A stretch of 64,000 nucleotides of DNA from Paenarthrobacter sp. DKR-5 (GTDB lineage Bacteria > Actinomycetota > Actinomycetes > Actinomycetales > Micrococcaceae). Under the pieces are notes generated by a model. It was not told where the DNA came from. It saw only the letters and a list, made by a program, of their open reading frames with translations, and ran no database searches. Below, one piece after another: positions 55,434 to 63,938 of the stretch; position 1 is the first letter of the stretch, and each line of letters opens with the position of its first letter. The position numbers and the translations under genes were made by a program. The stretch is taken from positions 428,323-492,322 of the forward strand of contig NZ_JAHBOI010000004.1 of the NCBI RefSeq assembly GCF_018531425.1. The letters run 5' to 3'.

Positions 55434-56336
55434 TTACCCGAGGTCCGCACCCTCGGACTGCGCAGACAACCATTTGCGCAGGTCCGGGCCCAAGTCGGAG
55501 CGTTCGATGGCCAGCGTGAAGACCGCCTTGAGGTAGCTCAGCTTGTCCCCGGTGTCGAAGCGGCGGCCGCGGAAAACGACGCCGTAGACCCCGAAGCCGT
55601 CGCTGTCGCCCGCAGCGAGGGTCTGCAGGGCATCGGTCAGCTGGATCTCGCCGCCGCGTCCGGGGGGAGTGGTTTCGAGGACGTCGAACACCGCCGGGTG
55701 CAGGACGTACCGGCCGATCACCGCCAGGTTCGAGGGCGCCTCCGCCGGGCACGGCTTCTCGACCAGCCTCCGCACCCGCACGTAATCGCCGTCACCGGGG
55801 GTGGAGCCGGAAGCGGGAACGACGTCGGCGCAGCCGTAGGCGGCGATCTCCGCCGGCTCCACTTCCATCAGCCCGATGACGGAGCCGCCGGTTTGTTCCT
55901 GTACCCGGATCATTTCCGTCAGGAGCTCATCCTCCTCGTGGATCAGGTCATCACCGAGCAGGACGGCGAACGGTTCGTCTCCGACGTGACTGCGCGCCCG
56001 GAGCACGGCGTGCCCGAGGCCCTTCGGGTCGCCTTGCCGGACGTAATGGATGTCCGCCAAGGCGGTCGGCTCCTGGACAGCGGCCAGACGGACAGTGTCG
56101 CCTTTGTCCGCCAACGCCTGCTCCAAAGACGGTTCCCGGTCGAAGTGGTCCTCGAGGGAGCGCTTGTTCCGGCCGGTGATGATGAGCACATCCGTGATGC
56201 CAGACCTGGCGGCCTCCTCCACCACGTACTGGATGGCCGGTTTGTCCACCACCGGGAGCATTTCTTTGGGCATCGCCTTGGTGGCGGGCGCGAATCGCGT
56301 TCCCAGCCCGGCGGCGGGTATGACGGCCTTGCGCAT
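55434..56336 (-). CDS. galU: UTP-glucose-1-phosphate uridylyltransferase
   Basis: A 300-residue nucleotidyltransferase producing UDP-glucose for glycans and trehalose. The N-terminal signature is AVIPAAGLGTRFAPATKAMPKEMLPVVDKPAIQYVVEEA, with VLLGDDLIHEED, the VEKP-containing RRLVEKPCPAEAPSN and TPPGRGGEIQLTDAL further on. ATG 56336 was chosen because AGGGGGA precedes it; the longer upstream frame is outside the conserved protein. The gene is single, convergent with ddl and without a clear terminator in the 6-bp gap. Confidence 0.95.
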   Translation of the reverse strand: MRKAVIPAAGLGTRFAPATKAMPKEMLPVVDKPAIQYVVEEAARSGITDVLIITGRNKRSLEDHFDREPSLEQALADKGDTVRLAAVQEPTALADIHYVRQGDPKGLGHAVLRARSHVGDEPFAVLLGDDLIHEEDELLTEMIRVQEQTGGSVIGLMEVEPAEIAAYGCADVVPASGSTPGDGDYVRVRRLVEKPCPAEAPSNLAVIGRYVLHPAVFDVLETTPPGRGGEIQLTDALQTLAAGDSDGFGVYGVVFRGRRFDTGDKLSYLKAVFTLAIERSDLGPDLRKWLSAQSEGADLG

Positions 56337-56495
56337 GGTTCCCCCTGAGTAGTCGATACGGCAGGCGGCGGGAGGGCGTCTTTGCGCGCCCGCGCCTGTA
56401 AGAGACCTCTGAGTCTTGCGATAGGCACGATGGTAGACCTGTCGGAGCGCGACTGAATAGGTGCCCACTACTCGTTCCGGGCACGGCGCCGCCGA

Positions 56496-56990
56496 CTAGC
56501 CCTTCGGCAGCGTCTCCGAGATGCTCGTGCACTTGGCGGTCTGCGGGATCTTGGCCGCTGCGCTGGCGAGGTCGGCGAGGACGGTGCTGGAAGCGACCTT
56601 ATTCGGGTCGAATAGGATCTCGGTGGCCGGTTTGCGGCCAAACGTCGTCAGTGTCCATACCGGGTTGCCCGCCTTCATCACCCAGTCCACGCCGTTGACG
56701 CCGACGCACGGGTCCGTCGTCGGCCCTGGGACGTTGACGCCGCAGCGCAGGATCACCTTCGAGGGGTCGCCCCAGGCGGCTGTGCCCTGGCTGCTGGTCT
56801 TGCGGAGCGGCTGGTCCGCGACCTTGTCGGGAAGCGCCACCATCATCGGCGCGCAGGCCGGGTCCGCTGAGTCCTTGGCGGGCTGGACGTCCACCGCGGG
56901 GGAGCACCCGCTCACGGCGAGCATGAGCAGGCCGGCAGCAACGGCGCTCGCGGAGCGGACGGCGGCGGGGCGGGAAGCAGGGGATCGCAC
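56496..56990 (-). CDS. DUF3515 lipoprotein
   Basis: A 164-residue secreted protein with a lipobox (LLMLAVSGC, Cys near residue 29) and the DUF3515 domain: CAPMMVALPDKVADQPLRKTSSQGTAAWGDPSKVILRCGV and WVMKAGNPVWTLTTFGRKPATEI. The conserved cysteines suggest disulfides. This family is typically found between ddl and thiL in actinobacteria, as here, but its function is unknown. On the minus strand TAGGCT ends 6 nt before GTG 56990, so the mRNA is probably leaderless. Confidence 0.88.
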   Translation of the reverse strand: MRSPASRPAAVRSASAVAAGLLMLAVSGCSPAVDVQPAKDSADPACAPMMVALPDKVADQPLRKTSSQGTAAWGDPSKVILRCGVNVPGPTTDPCVGVNGVDWVMKAGNPVWTLTTFGRKPATEILFDPNKVASSTVLADLASAAAKIPQTAKCTSISETLPKG

Positions 56991-57018
56991 CCATCCAGCC
57001 TAGCCCCGCCGGCGCGCC

Positions 57019-57672
57019 TCAATCGCCGGCAGGCAGCGGTGCCGCCGTCAGGACGATGTTGCGGCCCTCCGGATCCTCCGTGTAGCAGCTGATCAGCACG
57101 ACGCGGCCGGGCAACTGGTCCCAGGCAGGGCTGTCCTTCAACGTGGCCTTCGTATAGGTATGGATTGACTCGACACGGTAGCGCAGGGCGCCTGTAACGG
57201 TCACGACGGTGAAGATGTCGCCCACCCTGCCGCGGCTGGTGAGGTGATTGAACGGCGCGTCCTGGTCAATCCAGCTGTGCCCGATGATGTAGGTCGTATC
57301 CGTGGAGCCGCGGCCGGGTTCGCCGTAGTTCGTGAGCCAGTAGGCGTCCTTTGTGATCGGCGGTTGCAGGTATTGGGCTGCCAACTGGTCCGGGCTGGGC
57401 GTCAGCGCGTTCAGGGGCAAGTCGACGCCGGCTGCGGGGTAGATCAGGCGCCGCGGGGCTGCCGCCATTGGGGCCGCCGGCGGCGGAGCAGGTCGCTTTG
57501 CTGAGGGGGTCGGTGTGATGGGCTGAGGAGGGAGCGTTTCGACGATCCTTGATGGCTCTGTCGACGCCGTCTTCGTCGCGGCCGGCGGCTGGTTGGTCCA
57601 GCCGAGAAACAGCACTGCCGAGACCAGCAGGCCGCCGGCCGCGAGGATGCGGGGCGCCGAGGGACGTTCCAC
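57019..57672 (-). CDS. Class F sortase
   Basis: A 217-residue membrane-anchored transpeptidase. An N-terminal helix (ILAAGGLLVSAVLFLGW) is followed by a Pro/Ala/Thr linker and the sortase barrel with catalytic His132 (YIIGHSWIDQ), Cys196 (VVLISCYTEDPEG) and Arg204 (GRNIVL). Class F sortases are the actinobacterial type with relaxed substrate use. The start is GTG 57672 behind AGGAGG. It is 69 bp downstream of the gene for a surface protein with a C-terminal sorting-like tail, so the two probably form an enzyme-substrate pair. Confidence 0.9.
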   Translation of the reverse strand: MERPSAPRILAAGGLLVSAVLFLGWTNQPPAATKTASTEPSRIVETLPPQPITPTPSAKRPAPPPAAPMAAAPRRLIYPAAGVDLPLNALTPSPDQLAAQYLQPPITKDAYWLTNYGEPGRGSTDTTYIIGHSWIDQDAPFNHLTSRGRVGDIFTVVTVTGALRYRVESIHTYTKATLKDSPAWDQLPGRVVLISCYTEDPEGRNIVLTAAPLPAGD

Positions 57673-57741
57673 CGTTGCCTCCTAGGGAATGATTGGCAGC
57701 CTGGCATGCGGGGCGCGTCCCTTGCGGCGCGCCCGCTTGCT

Positions 57742-58800
57742 TCAGTGCCGCTTACGACGCCTGGTTGCCGGGGGAAGAACAAGGGCCCCGGCCATCAGCA
57801 CAGTGCCGCCGAGAACACCGGCGGTGCCCAGCGGGTCCGCCTGGAACGAGTCGCCGCTGGCTGCCGTCTGCAGGTTCAGGCCCTTGCGGACCTTCATCTT
57901 CTTGAACTTCACCTTCTTGGCTTTCATGATCTTTTGCGCCTTCACTTTGTGGGCCTCGACGCTGACCTTCTCGACCTTGACCTTCTTGCCTTTGACCTTC
58001 TTGACCTTGGCCTTTTTGATCTTGGCGGCCTTCACGACCTTGGAATGGCTGCCGGTCACGTGCGTCGAGCCACCGCCGTTGGCCTGGGTCGTCGAGCCGC
58101 CGGCGCTGCCCGCGGGCGACGACGGCGGGGTAGCGACCGGGGTGTTGGTGGGGCCGTTGCCCGGATCTTCGCTGGCCTCGTCCGAGGGGTTATCAGTTGC
58201 AGTGCCGGTGGGGTTGCTGGTGGCGGACTCCGTGGGGTCGTTGGTGGGAGCGCTGGTGGCGGACTCCGTTGGGCCGCCGCCACCCGGGCCGCCGACGTTG
58301 TCGGCCGGCTGCGTCGCCGGAACGGAAGCGTTGTCTTCCGGAGCGGCACTTGAAGGTGGGTCCTGGACTTGTGAGGGCGGGAGTCCAACTACGGATGGAA
58401 CCGTGGGTGCAGGCGGAGTGAGGACGGGCACAGGCGGTGCCAGCACCGGAGCCGGGAAAGTTGGGACGTTGGGCACGGCAGGCAGCGGCAAGTGACTTGC
58501 CACTGCCGCTGGAACCGTCATCAGGACATCCGGCAGGGTGGATGCCTGATCGCCCGCATGGGTTGATCCGCCGCCGCCGTCGTCCGGGAGCGGGCTGCTG
58601 TTGGAACTGTGGGTGGACTGGGGCGTCGGCGGAGTTGCCATGGCGGCCGGCGCCGACATCAGAACGGATGCACCTCCGAAGGCGAGGACGGCCCCGCAGG
58701 CAACGGCTGCCATCCGCGGCCGGATGAAGCTGCTGGAGTGTTTCGCCGCTGTACGGCCGGCTAGTGATTCGCCGGTGTCGGGCTGATACCCCTCGTTCAT
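57742..58800 (-). CDS. Lysine-rich cell-surface protein, likely sortase substrate
   Basis: A 352-residue secreted protein: signal peptide (AAVACGAVLAFGGASVLMSAPAAMA), about 190 residues rich in Pro/Thr/Ser/Asn, then a polycationic stretch with repeated K-x-K-K-x-K-V units (residues about 250-300), and a tail LQTAASGDS, hydrophobic helix (GTAGVLGGTVLMAGALVLPP) and ATRRRKRH. The tail has the order of a cell-wall sorting signal, but LQTAASG replaces LPXTG. ATG 58800 is preferred over ATG 58818 because GGAGGAGGGG lies just upstream of it. Function unknown; binding to anionic surfaces or polymers is plausible. Confidence 0.75.
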   Translation of the reverse strand: MNEGYQPDTGESLAGRTAAKHSSSFIRPRMAAVACGAVLAFGGASVLMSAPAAMATPPTPQSTHSSNSSPLPDDGGGGSTHAGDQASTLPDVLMTVPAAVASHLPLPAVPNVPTFPAPVLAPPVPVLTPPAPTVPSVVGLPPSQVQDPPSSAAPEDNASVPATQPADNVGGPGGGGPTESATSAPTNDPTESATSNPTGTATDNPSDEASEDPGNGPTNTPVATPPSSPAGSAGGSTTQANGGGSTHVTGSHSKVVKAAKIKKAKVKKVKGKKVKVEKVSVEAHKVKAQKIMKAKKVKFKKMKVRKGLNLQTAASGDSFQADPLGTAGVLGGTVLMAGALVLPPATRRRKRH

Positions 58801-58816
58801 GATCGTCCCCTCCTCC

Positions 58817-58843
58817 ATGGCTGCCGGGTGAGCGGGCAGCCAT
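58817..58843 (-). promoter_or_regulatory. Hairpin next to the ribosome site of the surface-protein gene
   Basis: ATGGCTGCC and GGCAGCCAT pair perfectly around a 9-nt loop, immediately upstream of the GGAGGAGGGG ribosome site. A second palindrome (GGCGGC/GCCGCC, near 58856-58869) lies further upstream. They could modulate translation; no known riboswitch is recognised. Confidence 0.4.
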
Positions 58844-59025
58844 CACAAATCCGCTGGCGGCGACGCCGCCGAGACCTCGGATTCCGCACTTTTCCACCGC
58901 CCCGAAGGGCCAACAACAAGTACCGAACACCTGCGCGGGCAGCGCGATACTCTTGCACCGCGCCGGAATTCGGGTAGCAGCTGTGCAGTGCCCGAACTGT
59001 CCGCGCTGCCAGATACCGTTAGTAC

Positions 59026-60021
59026 GTGAGCGAATTGGTGGTCGGTGCCCTGGACGAATCGGCGCTGCTGGAGCGGATCTTCCCCCGGCTGGACGCCGGA
59101 CCCTCCACGCTGCTCGGCCCCGGGGATGACGCCGCGGTCGTCGCCGCGCCCGACGGCCGGACCGTCATCTCCATCGACACCCAAGTCCAGGACCGGGATT
59201 TTCGGCTGCACTGGCCGAACGGCTACGCAACCTCCGGCTACGACGTCGGCTGGAAGGCTGCGGCGCAGAACCTGTCCGACATCAACGCGATGGGAGCAGA
59301 GGCGACCTCCATGGTGGTCAGCCTCACCATGCCCGAGAACACCCCGGTGGCCTGGGTTGAGGACTTCGCCGACGGCCTGAATGACGCCATCCGCAAGCTC
59401 GGCGCGCACCGGTGCGCCGTTGCCGGTGGTGACCTGTCCTCCGGCGCCGAGGTAGGGGTGACGGTGGCCGTGCTCGGCGACCTTGGAGGCCGCCCACCGG
59501 TGCTGCGGGCGGGGGCCCACGCGGGGGACATCCTTGCGCTCGCGGGCACTGCAGGTCGTGCCGCCGCCGGGCTGGCGCTGCTCGAGAGCGCACACCCCTA
59601 CAACTCCCTCAGCGCGGAATTGCAGGAGCTTGTCGCGCTGCAGTCGCGGCCGTTGCCGCCGCTCGACGCCGGTCCCCGGGCAGCCAGAGCCGGTGCCACG
59701 GCCATGCTGGACGTGTCCGACGGCCTGGTGCGCGACGGGGGGCGGCTTGCCAAGGCGAGCGGCGTTGCCGTGGACTTCGATCCCGACGCCCTCAACCGGC
59801 TGGCCGGCCCGCTGCGCAGCGCGGCTGAACTGCTTGGCGCCGAGCCGCTGAACTGGGTGCTCGGCGGTGGCGAGGACCACTCGCTGCTGTGCTGCTTCCC
59901 GGCTGGCCCGCCGCTGCCGGAGGGGTTCACTGCGATAGGCTCAATAGAAGCCGGCGAAGCCGTGGTCACGGTAGCCGGCAGGCCGACCGCCACCACGGGA
60001 TGGGACCATTTTGCAGAGTAA
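59026..60021 (+). CDS. thiL: Thiamine-monophosphate kinase
   Basis: The enzyme phosphorylates thiamine monophosphate to the active diphosphate. The 331-residue protein belongs to the PurM/ThiL fold: LLGPGDDAAVVAAPDGRTVISIDTQVQDRDFRL, AQNLSDINAMGAEATSMVVSL, RCAVAGGDLSSG and LDVSDGLVRDGGRLAKASGV. The start is GTG 59026; TACCGT ends 6 nt upstream, so the mRNA is likely leaderless. It opens the thiL-DAK2-recG-rsmD series and overlaps the DAK2 gene by 11 bp. Confidence 0.95.
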   Translation: MSELVVGALDESALLERIFPRLDAGPSTLLGPGDDAAVVAAPDGRTVISIDTQVQDRDFRLHWPNGYATSGYDVGWKAAAQNLSDINAMGAEATSMVVSLTMPENTPVAWVEDFADGLNDAIRKLGAHRCAVAGGDLSSGAEVGVTVAVLGDLGGRPPVLRAGAHAGDILALAGTAGRAAAGLALLESAHPYNSLSAELQELVALQSRPLPPLDAGPRAARAGATAMLDVSDGLVRDGGRLAKASGVAVDFDPDALNRLAGPLRSAAELLGAEPLNWVLGGGEDHSLLCCFPAGPPLPEGFTAIGSIEAGEAVVTVAGRPTATTGWDHFAE

Positions 60022-61006
60022 AGTCGCCGCCAACGCCGAGGCAATGAGGCAGTGGCTGGGCAACGCCGAGAAGTTGCTCGGCAACCACAGCGAGCAGCTC
60101 AACGCCATCAATATCTTCCCCGTCGCGGACGGAGACACCGGTTCCAACCTGTATTTCACCGTCAAGGCCGCCGCGGACGCCGCCGCTGCCCTCAAGACCG
60201 AAGATATCGGCGAACTTTTCGGCACGGCCGCCGGCACCGCGATGGAAAACGCCCGGGGCAACTCCGGAACACTGTTCTCGGTAATCCTGGCGGCTATGGC
60301 CGAGCCGCTGCGCGGCGCCGTCCGCCTGACCGGCCCCTCCCTCGCCGCGGCGCTGGAATCCGCCCGCATCCGCAGCTGGTCCGCGCTCAGCGATCCGGTG
60401 GCGGGCACCATGCTCAGCGTGCTGGAGGAGACCTCCCGGGCGGCCTTGGACGCGGACGCCTCCCGCACCGGGGACGAGAGCAGCTCCGGGCTGGTGACCA
60501 TGATCGAGTCGATGATTGACGCCGCGCGGGCCGCCGTCGTCGACACCGAGAGCCAGCTGGCTCCGCTGGAACAAGCCCGCGTGGTAGACGCCGGCGCCGT
60601 CGGCTTCCTGCTGCTGCTCGACGCGCTGCGCGCCACGCTGGTCCACGAACAGACCCTCGGCGCTGTGGTCCGCGGACTGCACGGACTTGGCTTCGAACAG
60701 CCACATGCATCGCGTTTCCCGGCCAAAACCGGCGTCGAAATCATGTGCACCATCAACCTGGAGCCGCTTGACGCGGCCAACCTCCGGCTGCAGCTCGACG
60801 AGCTGGGCAACTCGGTGATCCTCAGCCCCGTCTCCGAGGTCTCCGACGGCGCGGGCGGGTACCGCTGGCGCGTGCACGTTCACGTTCCCGAACCTGAGCC
60901 GGCCCTGGCGCTGCTCAAGGCTGCCGGCGAACCGGAGAACTTGTCGCTGACCGATCTCGCCGGGGAGCCGGCCGTCCATGGGCAGGCGGCAGATGGCACT
61001 TTCTGA
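60011..61006 (+). CDS. DAK2-domain protein
   Basis: A 331-residue protein with the DAK2 (DhaL-like) nucleotide-binding domain: INIFPVADGDTGSNLYFTVKAAADAA (Asp residues that bind Mg-ADP) and ARGNSGTLFSVILAAMAEPLRGAV. The C-terminal half includes TGVEIMCTINLEP. Full FakA-type fatty-acid kinases of Firmicutes are about 550 residues, so this is a short form. It starts at TTG 60011 inside the end of thiL and ends inside recG (29-bp overlap). Its place before recG is conserved in many Gram-positives. Fatty-acid kinase activity is a guess from the family. Confidence 0.85.
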   Translation: MQSKVAANAEAMRQWLGNAEKLLGNHSEQLNAINIFPVADGDTGSNLYFTVKAAADAAAALKTEDIGELFGTAAGTAMENARGNSGTLFSVILAAMAEPLRGAVRLTGPSLAAALESARIRSWSALSDPVAGTMLSVLEETSRAALDADASRTGDESSSGLVTMIESMIDAARAAVVDTESQLAPLEQARVVDAGAVGFLLLLDALRATLVHEQTLGAVVRGLHGLGFEQPHASRFPAKTGVEIMCTINLEPLDAANLRLQLDELGNSVILSPVSEVSDGAGGYRWRVHVHVPEPEPALALLKAAGEPENLSLTDLAGEPAVHGQAADGTF

Positions 61007-63248
61007 GCCGGCAGGGGGCGGCCGCACCGCGGAAGCCGGGAGAAGCGAGGTCGAGCGGCCGGCGGAACTGGACGTTTCGCTGGAGCGGCGCATCGGCAAG
61101 CGCTCCGCCGGCCCGATCGAGAAGTACCTGGATCTGCACACCGTGGGGGAGCTGCTCAACCACTTCCCGCGGCGGTACCTCAACCGCGGCGAGCTCACGC
61201 CGATCGCACAGCTGCCCTTCGACGAGGAGGTGACCCTGATTGCTCGGGTCCTGTCCTCGAACACGCGGCAGATGCGCGCGCGCAAGGGATCGATCACCGA
61301 GGTCGTCGTCACTGATGACAGTGCGCGGCAGGGCATGCTGACCATTAGCTTCTTCAACGGGTGGGCCGCGAAGAGCGAGTTGCTGCCGGGCCGCCGCGCG
61401 CTCTTCTCCGGCAAGGTCAACCGCTACCGGAACGCGCTGAGCCTGACGAACCCCAACTACCTCCTGCTGGACGAGGAGGAGGGCGACGCAGACGAAGAGG
61501 CCCAGGCCCTGCGGCCGATCCCGGTCTACCCGGTCTCCGGCAAGCTCACCAGCTGGAAGGTCGCCCAGGTCACCGCCTCCCTGGTGGAACTGGTGGACCT
61601 CGCGCAGCTTCCGGACCCGCTGCCCGGGGAGGTAATGGCCCGTGACCGGCTGCTGCCCATCGCGGACGCCTACCGGCTGATCCACGCGCCGGCTGTGCCC
61701 GCCGACTGGCAGCGCGCACGGGACAGGTTCCGCTACCAGGAAGCGCTGGTCCTTCAGGCGGCGCTGGCCCGCCGCCGCGCCCAGGCCGCGCTGGAGGAGG
61801 CTACGGCCCGTCGAGCGGTTCCTGACGGTGTGCTCGCCGCCTTCGACGCCCGGCTTCCGTTCACCCTTACCGCTGGCCAGCGCGACGTCGGGGACACCCT
61901 GGCCGAGGAGCTGGCCCGTAACCACCCGATGAACCGGTTGCTGCAGGGCGAGGTGGGTTCCGGCAAGACGATCGTGGCGCTGCGGGCCATGCTGCAGGTC
62001 ATCGACGCCGGCGGCCAGGCTGCGTTGCTGGCCCCCACTGAGGTGCTCGCCGCGCAGCACTACCAGTCCATCCGGCGCACGCTCGGGCCGCTGGCCGAGG
62101 GCGGCATGCTGGGCGGCGCCGAGAACGGCACCCGGGTGGTGCTGCTCACCGGGTCGATGACGGCGGCCGCGCGCAAGCAGGCGATGCTCGACGCCGCCTC
62201 AGGGGAGGCCGGAATCGTCATCGGCACACACGCGCTCCTCTCGGACAACGTGCAGTTCTTCGACCTGGGCCTGATTGTGGTGGATGAACAGCACCGCTTC
62301 GGCGTCGAGCAACGGGATGCGCTGCGGGCCAAGGCCCGCAAGCCCCCGCACCTGCTGGTGATGACGGCGACACCCATCCCGCGGACGGTTGCCATGACAG
62401 TCTTCGGGGACCTCGAAACGTCCACCCTGTCCGAGCTCCCCGCGGGCCGAGCGCCGATTTCCACGCACGTGGTGGGCTTGGCCGAGCACCCAGCGTGGGC
62501 GGACAGGCTCTGGCAGCGCGCGCGTGAGGAGATTGACGCCGGGCACCAGGTCTATGTGGTGTGTCCGAAGATCGGGGCGGATGACGCCGGAATGTCCGAC
62601 GACGACGGCGCGGCCCCGGCCGAAGACGCCGCTGAACTTGCCTCCGTCACGGCGATGCTGGAGCAGCTGCAGCAGGAGCCCAGCCTTGCCGGCGTCCGGA
62701 TAGCGCCCCTGCACGGCAAGCTCGACCCGGCCGAGAAGTCCGCGACCATGGCAGCCTTCGCCGCGGGTGAGCTGGATCTGCTGGTCTCCACCACCGTGAT
62801 CGAGGTCGGGGTGGACGTTCCGAATGCGACGCTGATGGTCATCGCCGACGCGGACCGCTTCGGCATCTCGCAGCTGCATCAGCTGCGCGGGCGCGTGGGC
62901 CGCGGGGGACTGCCCGGGATGTGCCTGCTGGTGACGAATCTGGAAGCCGGCCACCCCAGCCGCGTACGGCTGGACGCGGTGCAGTCCACCACGGACGGTT
63001 TCGTGCTTTCACAGGAGGACCTCAAGCTGCGGCGGGAGGGCGACATCCTTGGTGCGTCCCAGTCCGGTGGACGGTCAGCCCTGCGGTTCCTGCGCGTCGT
63101 CGAACATGAGGACCTCATTTCCCGGGCACGGCGGGACGCCCAGGCCATCGTGGAAACGGACCCGGAGCTGCTGGAGCACCCGGCGCTGGCGCGCGCCATC
63201 GACTTGTACTTGAACCCCGAGAAAGAGGCATTCCTTGAACGCGGCTGA
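60978..63248 (+). CDS. recG: ATP-dependent DNA helicase RecG
   Basis: A superfamily 2 helicase of 756 residues that remodels stalled replication forks and Holliday junctions. The wedge/OB domain holds NHFPRRYLNRGELTPI. The motor shows motif I GEVGSGKTIVALRAML, Ia LLAPTEVLAAQHY, II VVDEQHRFGVEQ, III MTATPIPRTVAM, V STTVIEVGVDVPNATLMVI and VI QLHQLRGRVGRGG, with an acidic insertion near residue 540. The start is ATG 60978 or ATG 60993; both lie inside the DAK2 gene. It is complete to the family C terminus. Confidence 0.97.
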   Translation: MGRRQMALSEPAGGGRTAEAGRSEVERPAELDVSLERRIGKRSAGPIEKYLDLHTVGELLNHFPRRYLNRGELTPIAQLPFDEEVTLIARVLSSNTRQMRARKGSITEVVVTDDSARQGMLTISFFNGWAAKSELLPGRRALFSGKVNRYRNALSLTNPNYLLLDEEEGDADEEAQALRPIPVYPVSGKLTSWKVAQVTASLVELVDLAQLPDPLPGEVMARDRLLPIADAYRLIHAPAVPADWQRARDRFRYQEALVLQAALARRRAQAALEEATARRAVPDGVLAAFDARLPFTLTAGQRDVGDTLAEELARNHPMNRLLQGEVGSGKTIVALRAMLQVIDAGGQAALLAPTEVLAAQHYQSIRRTLGPLAEGGMLGGAENGTRVVLLTGSMTAAARKQAMLDAASGEAGIVIGTHALLSDNVQFFDLGLIVVDEQHRFGVEQRDALRAKARKPPHLLVMTATPIPRTVAMTVFGDLETSTLSELPAGRAPISTHVVGLAEHPAWADRLWQRAREEIDAGHQVYVVCPKIGADDAGMSDDDGAAPAEDAAELASVTAMLEQLQQEPSLAGVRIAPLHGKLDPAEKSATMAAFAAGELDLLVSTTVIEVGVDVPNATLMVIADADRFGISQLHQLRGRVGRGGLPGMCLLVTNLEAGHPSRVRLDAVQSTTDGFVLSQEDLKLRREGDILGASQSGGRSALRFLRVVEHEDLISRARRDAQAIVETDPELLEHPALARAIDLYLNPEKEAFLERG

Positions 63249-63290
63249 CCTTCCTTCAGTGTCATTCCGCACCCGCGGGCGGGGCGTGGC

Positions 63291-63860
63291 GTGAGCAGGA
63301 TCATTGCCGGGGTCGCCGGCGGCACGGCCCTGTCCTCGGTACCGGGCAACCGGACCCGGCCGACGACGGACCGTGTGAAAGAGGCGCTGTTCTCCCGGCT
63401 TGAGTCGCTCGAGATGCTCGCCGGCAAGCGGGCGCTGGACCTCTACGCAGGGTCCGGCGCCTTGGGCATCGAAGCGTCCAGCCGCGGAGCTGTCAGCGTG
63501 GACCTCGTCGAAGCGGATGCGAAAGCCGCCGCAGTGTGCCAGCGGAATGCCGCCGCCATCAATGACGTGCTGGGCCACGCGGTGGTTACAGTGCACCGGG
63601 CGAAGGTGGAGACCTTCCTGCAGCGCGCCGAAGGCACGGGCTGGCGGTGGGACGTGGTGTTCCTGGACCCGCCCTACCCGCTGGACGACGACGCCCTCGC
63701 CGAGGTCCTCGCCCGGCTCGGTGAGCACCTCGAGGAAGCCGCCGTCGTCGTTGTCGAACGTTCGAGCCGGTCGGCCGAGCCGCGGTGGCCCGGCTCCATG
63801 GAGCGCTTCGCGGAGAAGAAGTACGGCGAGACCCGGCTCTGGTTCGCTGAACCGGCTTAG
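63291..63860 (+). CDS. rsmD: 16S rRNA (guanine-966-N2)-methyltransferase
   Basis: An S-adenosylmethionine-dependent methyltransferase of 189 residues that modifies G966 of 16S rRNA in the small ribosomal subunit. It has the substrate loop RPTTDRVKEALFSRLES, the AdoMet motif LDLYAGSGALGIEASSRGA and the catalytic DPPY in VVFLDPPYPLDDD. The start is GTG 63291, 42 bp after recG. In many bacteria coaD follows; here the window ends first. Confidence 0.95.
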   Translation: MSRIIAGVAGGTALSSVPGNRTRPTTDRVKEALFSRLESLEMLAGKRALDLYAGSGALGIEASSRGAVSVDLVEADAKAAAVCQRNAAAINDVLGHAVVTVHRAKVETFLQRAEGTGWRWDVVFLDPPYPLDDDALAEVLARLGEHLEEAAVVVVERSSRSAEPRWPGSMERFAEKKYGETRLWFAEPA

Positions 63861-63866
63861 CCCCTC

Positions 63867-63932
63867 CACCCCCGTGTCTTTGCTTGTTGGTGGGGGTGTG
63901 GGGGTGGATTTGTGTTTGGGGTGGGGGTGGGG
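63867..63932 (+). other. Hairpin and G-run cluster after rsmD
   Basis: CACCCCC (63867-63873) pairs with GGGGGTG (63892-63898), a probable rsmD terminator. The region then holds five runs of four or five G within 41 bases (63892-63932), the last three separated by single T, a candidate G-quadruplex upstream of the next promoter. Confidence 0.5.
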
Positions 63933-63938
63933 TAGTGT
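63910..63938 (+). promoter_or_regulatory. Promoter for a gene beyond the window
   Basis: TTGTGT (63910-63915), a 17-bp spacer and TAGTGT (63933-63938). No start codon with a supported gene lies in the remaining 62 bases, so the gene it serves is outside the window. Confidence 0.5.

Noticed and set aside
59500..59600. Long opposite-strand frames throughout (for example within thiL, metG and leuB)
   Set aside because: They mirror codon structure of real genes in GC-rich DNA and lack start signals or protein motifs.
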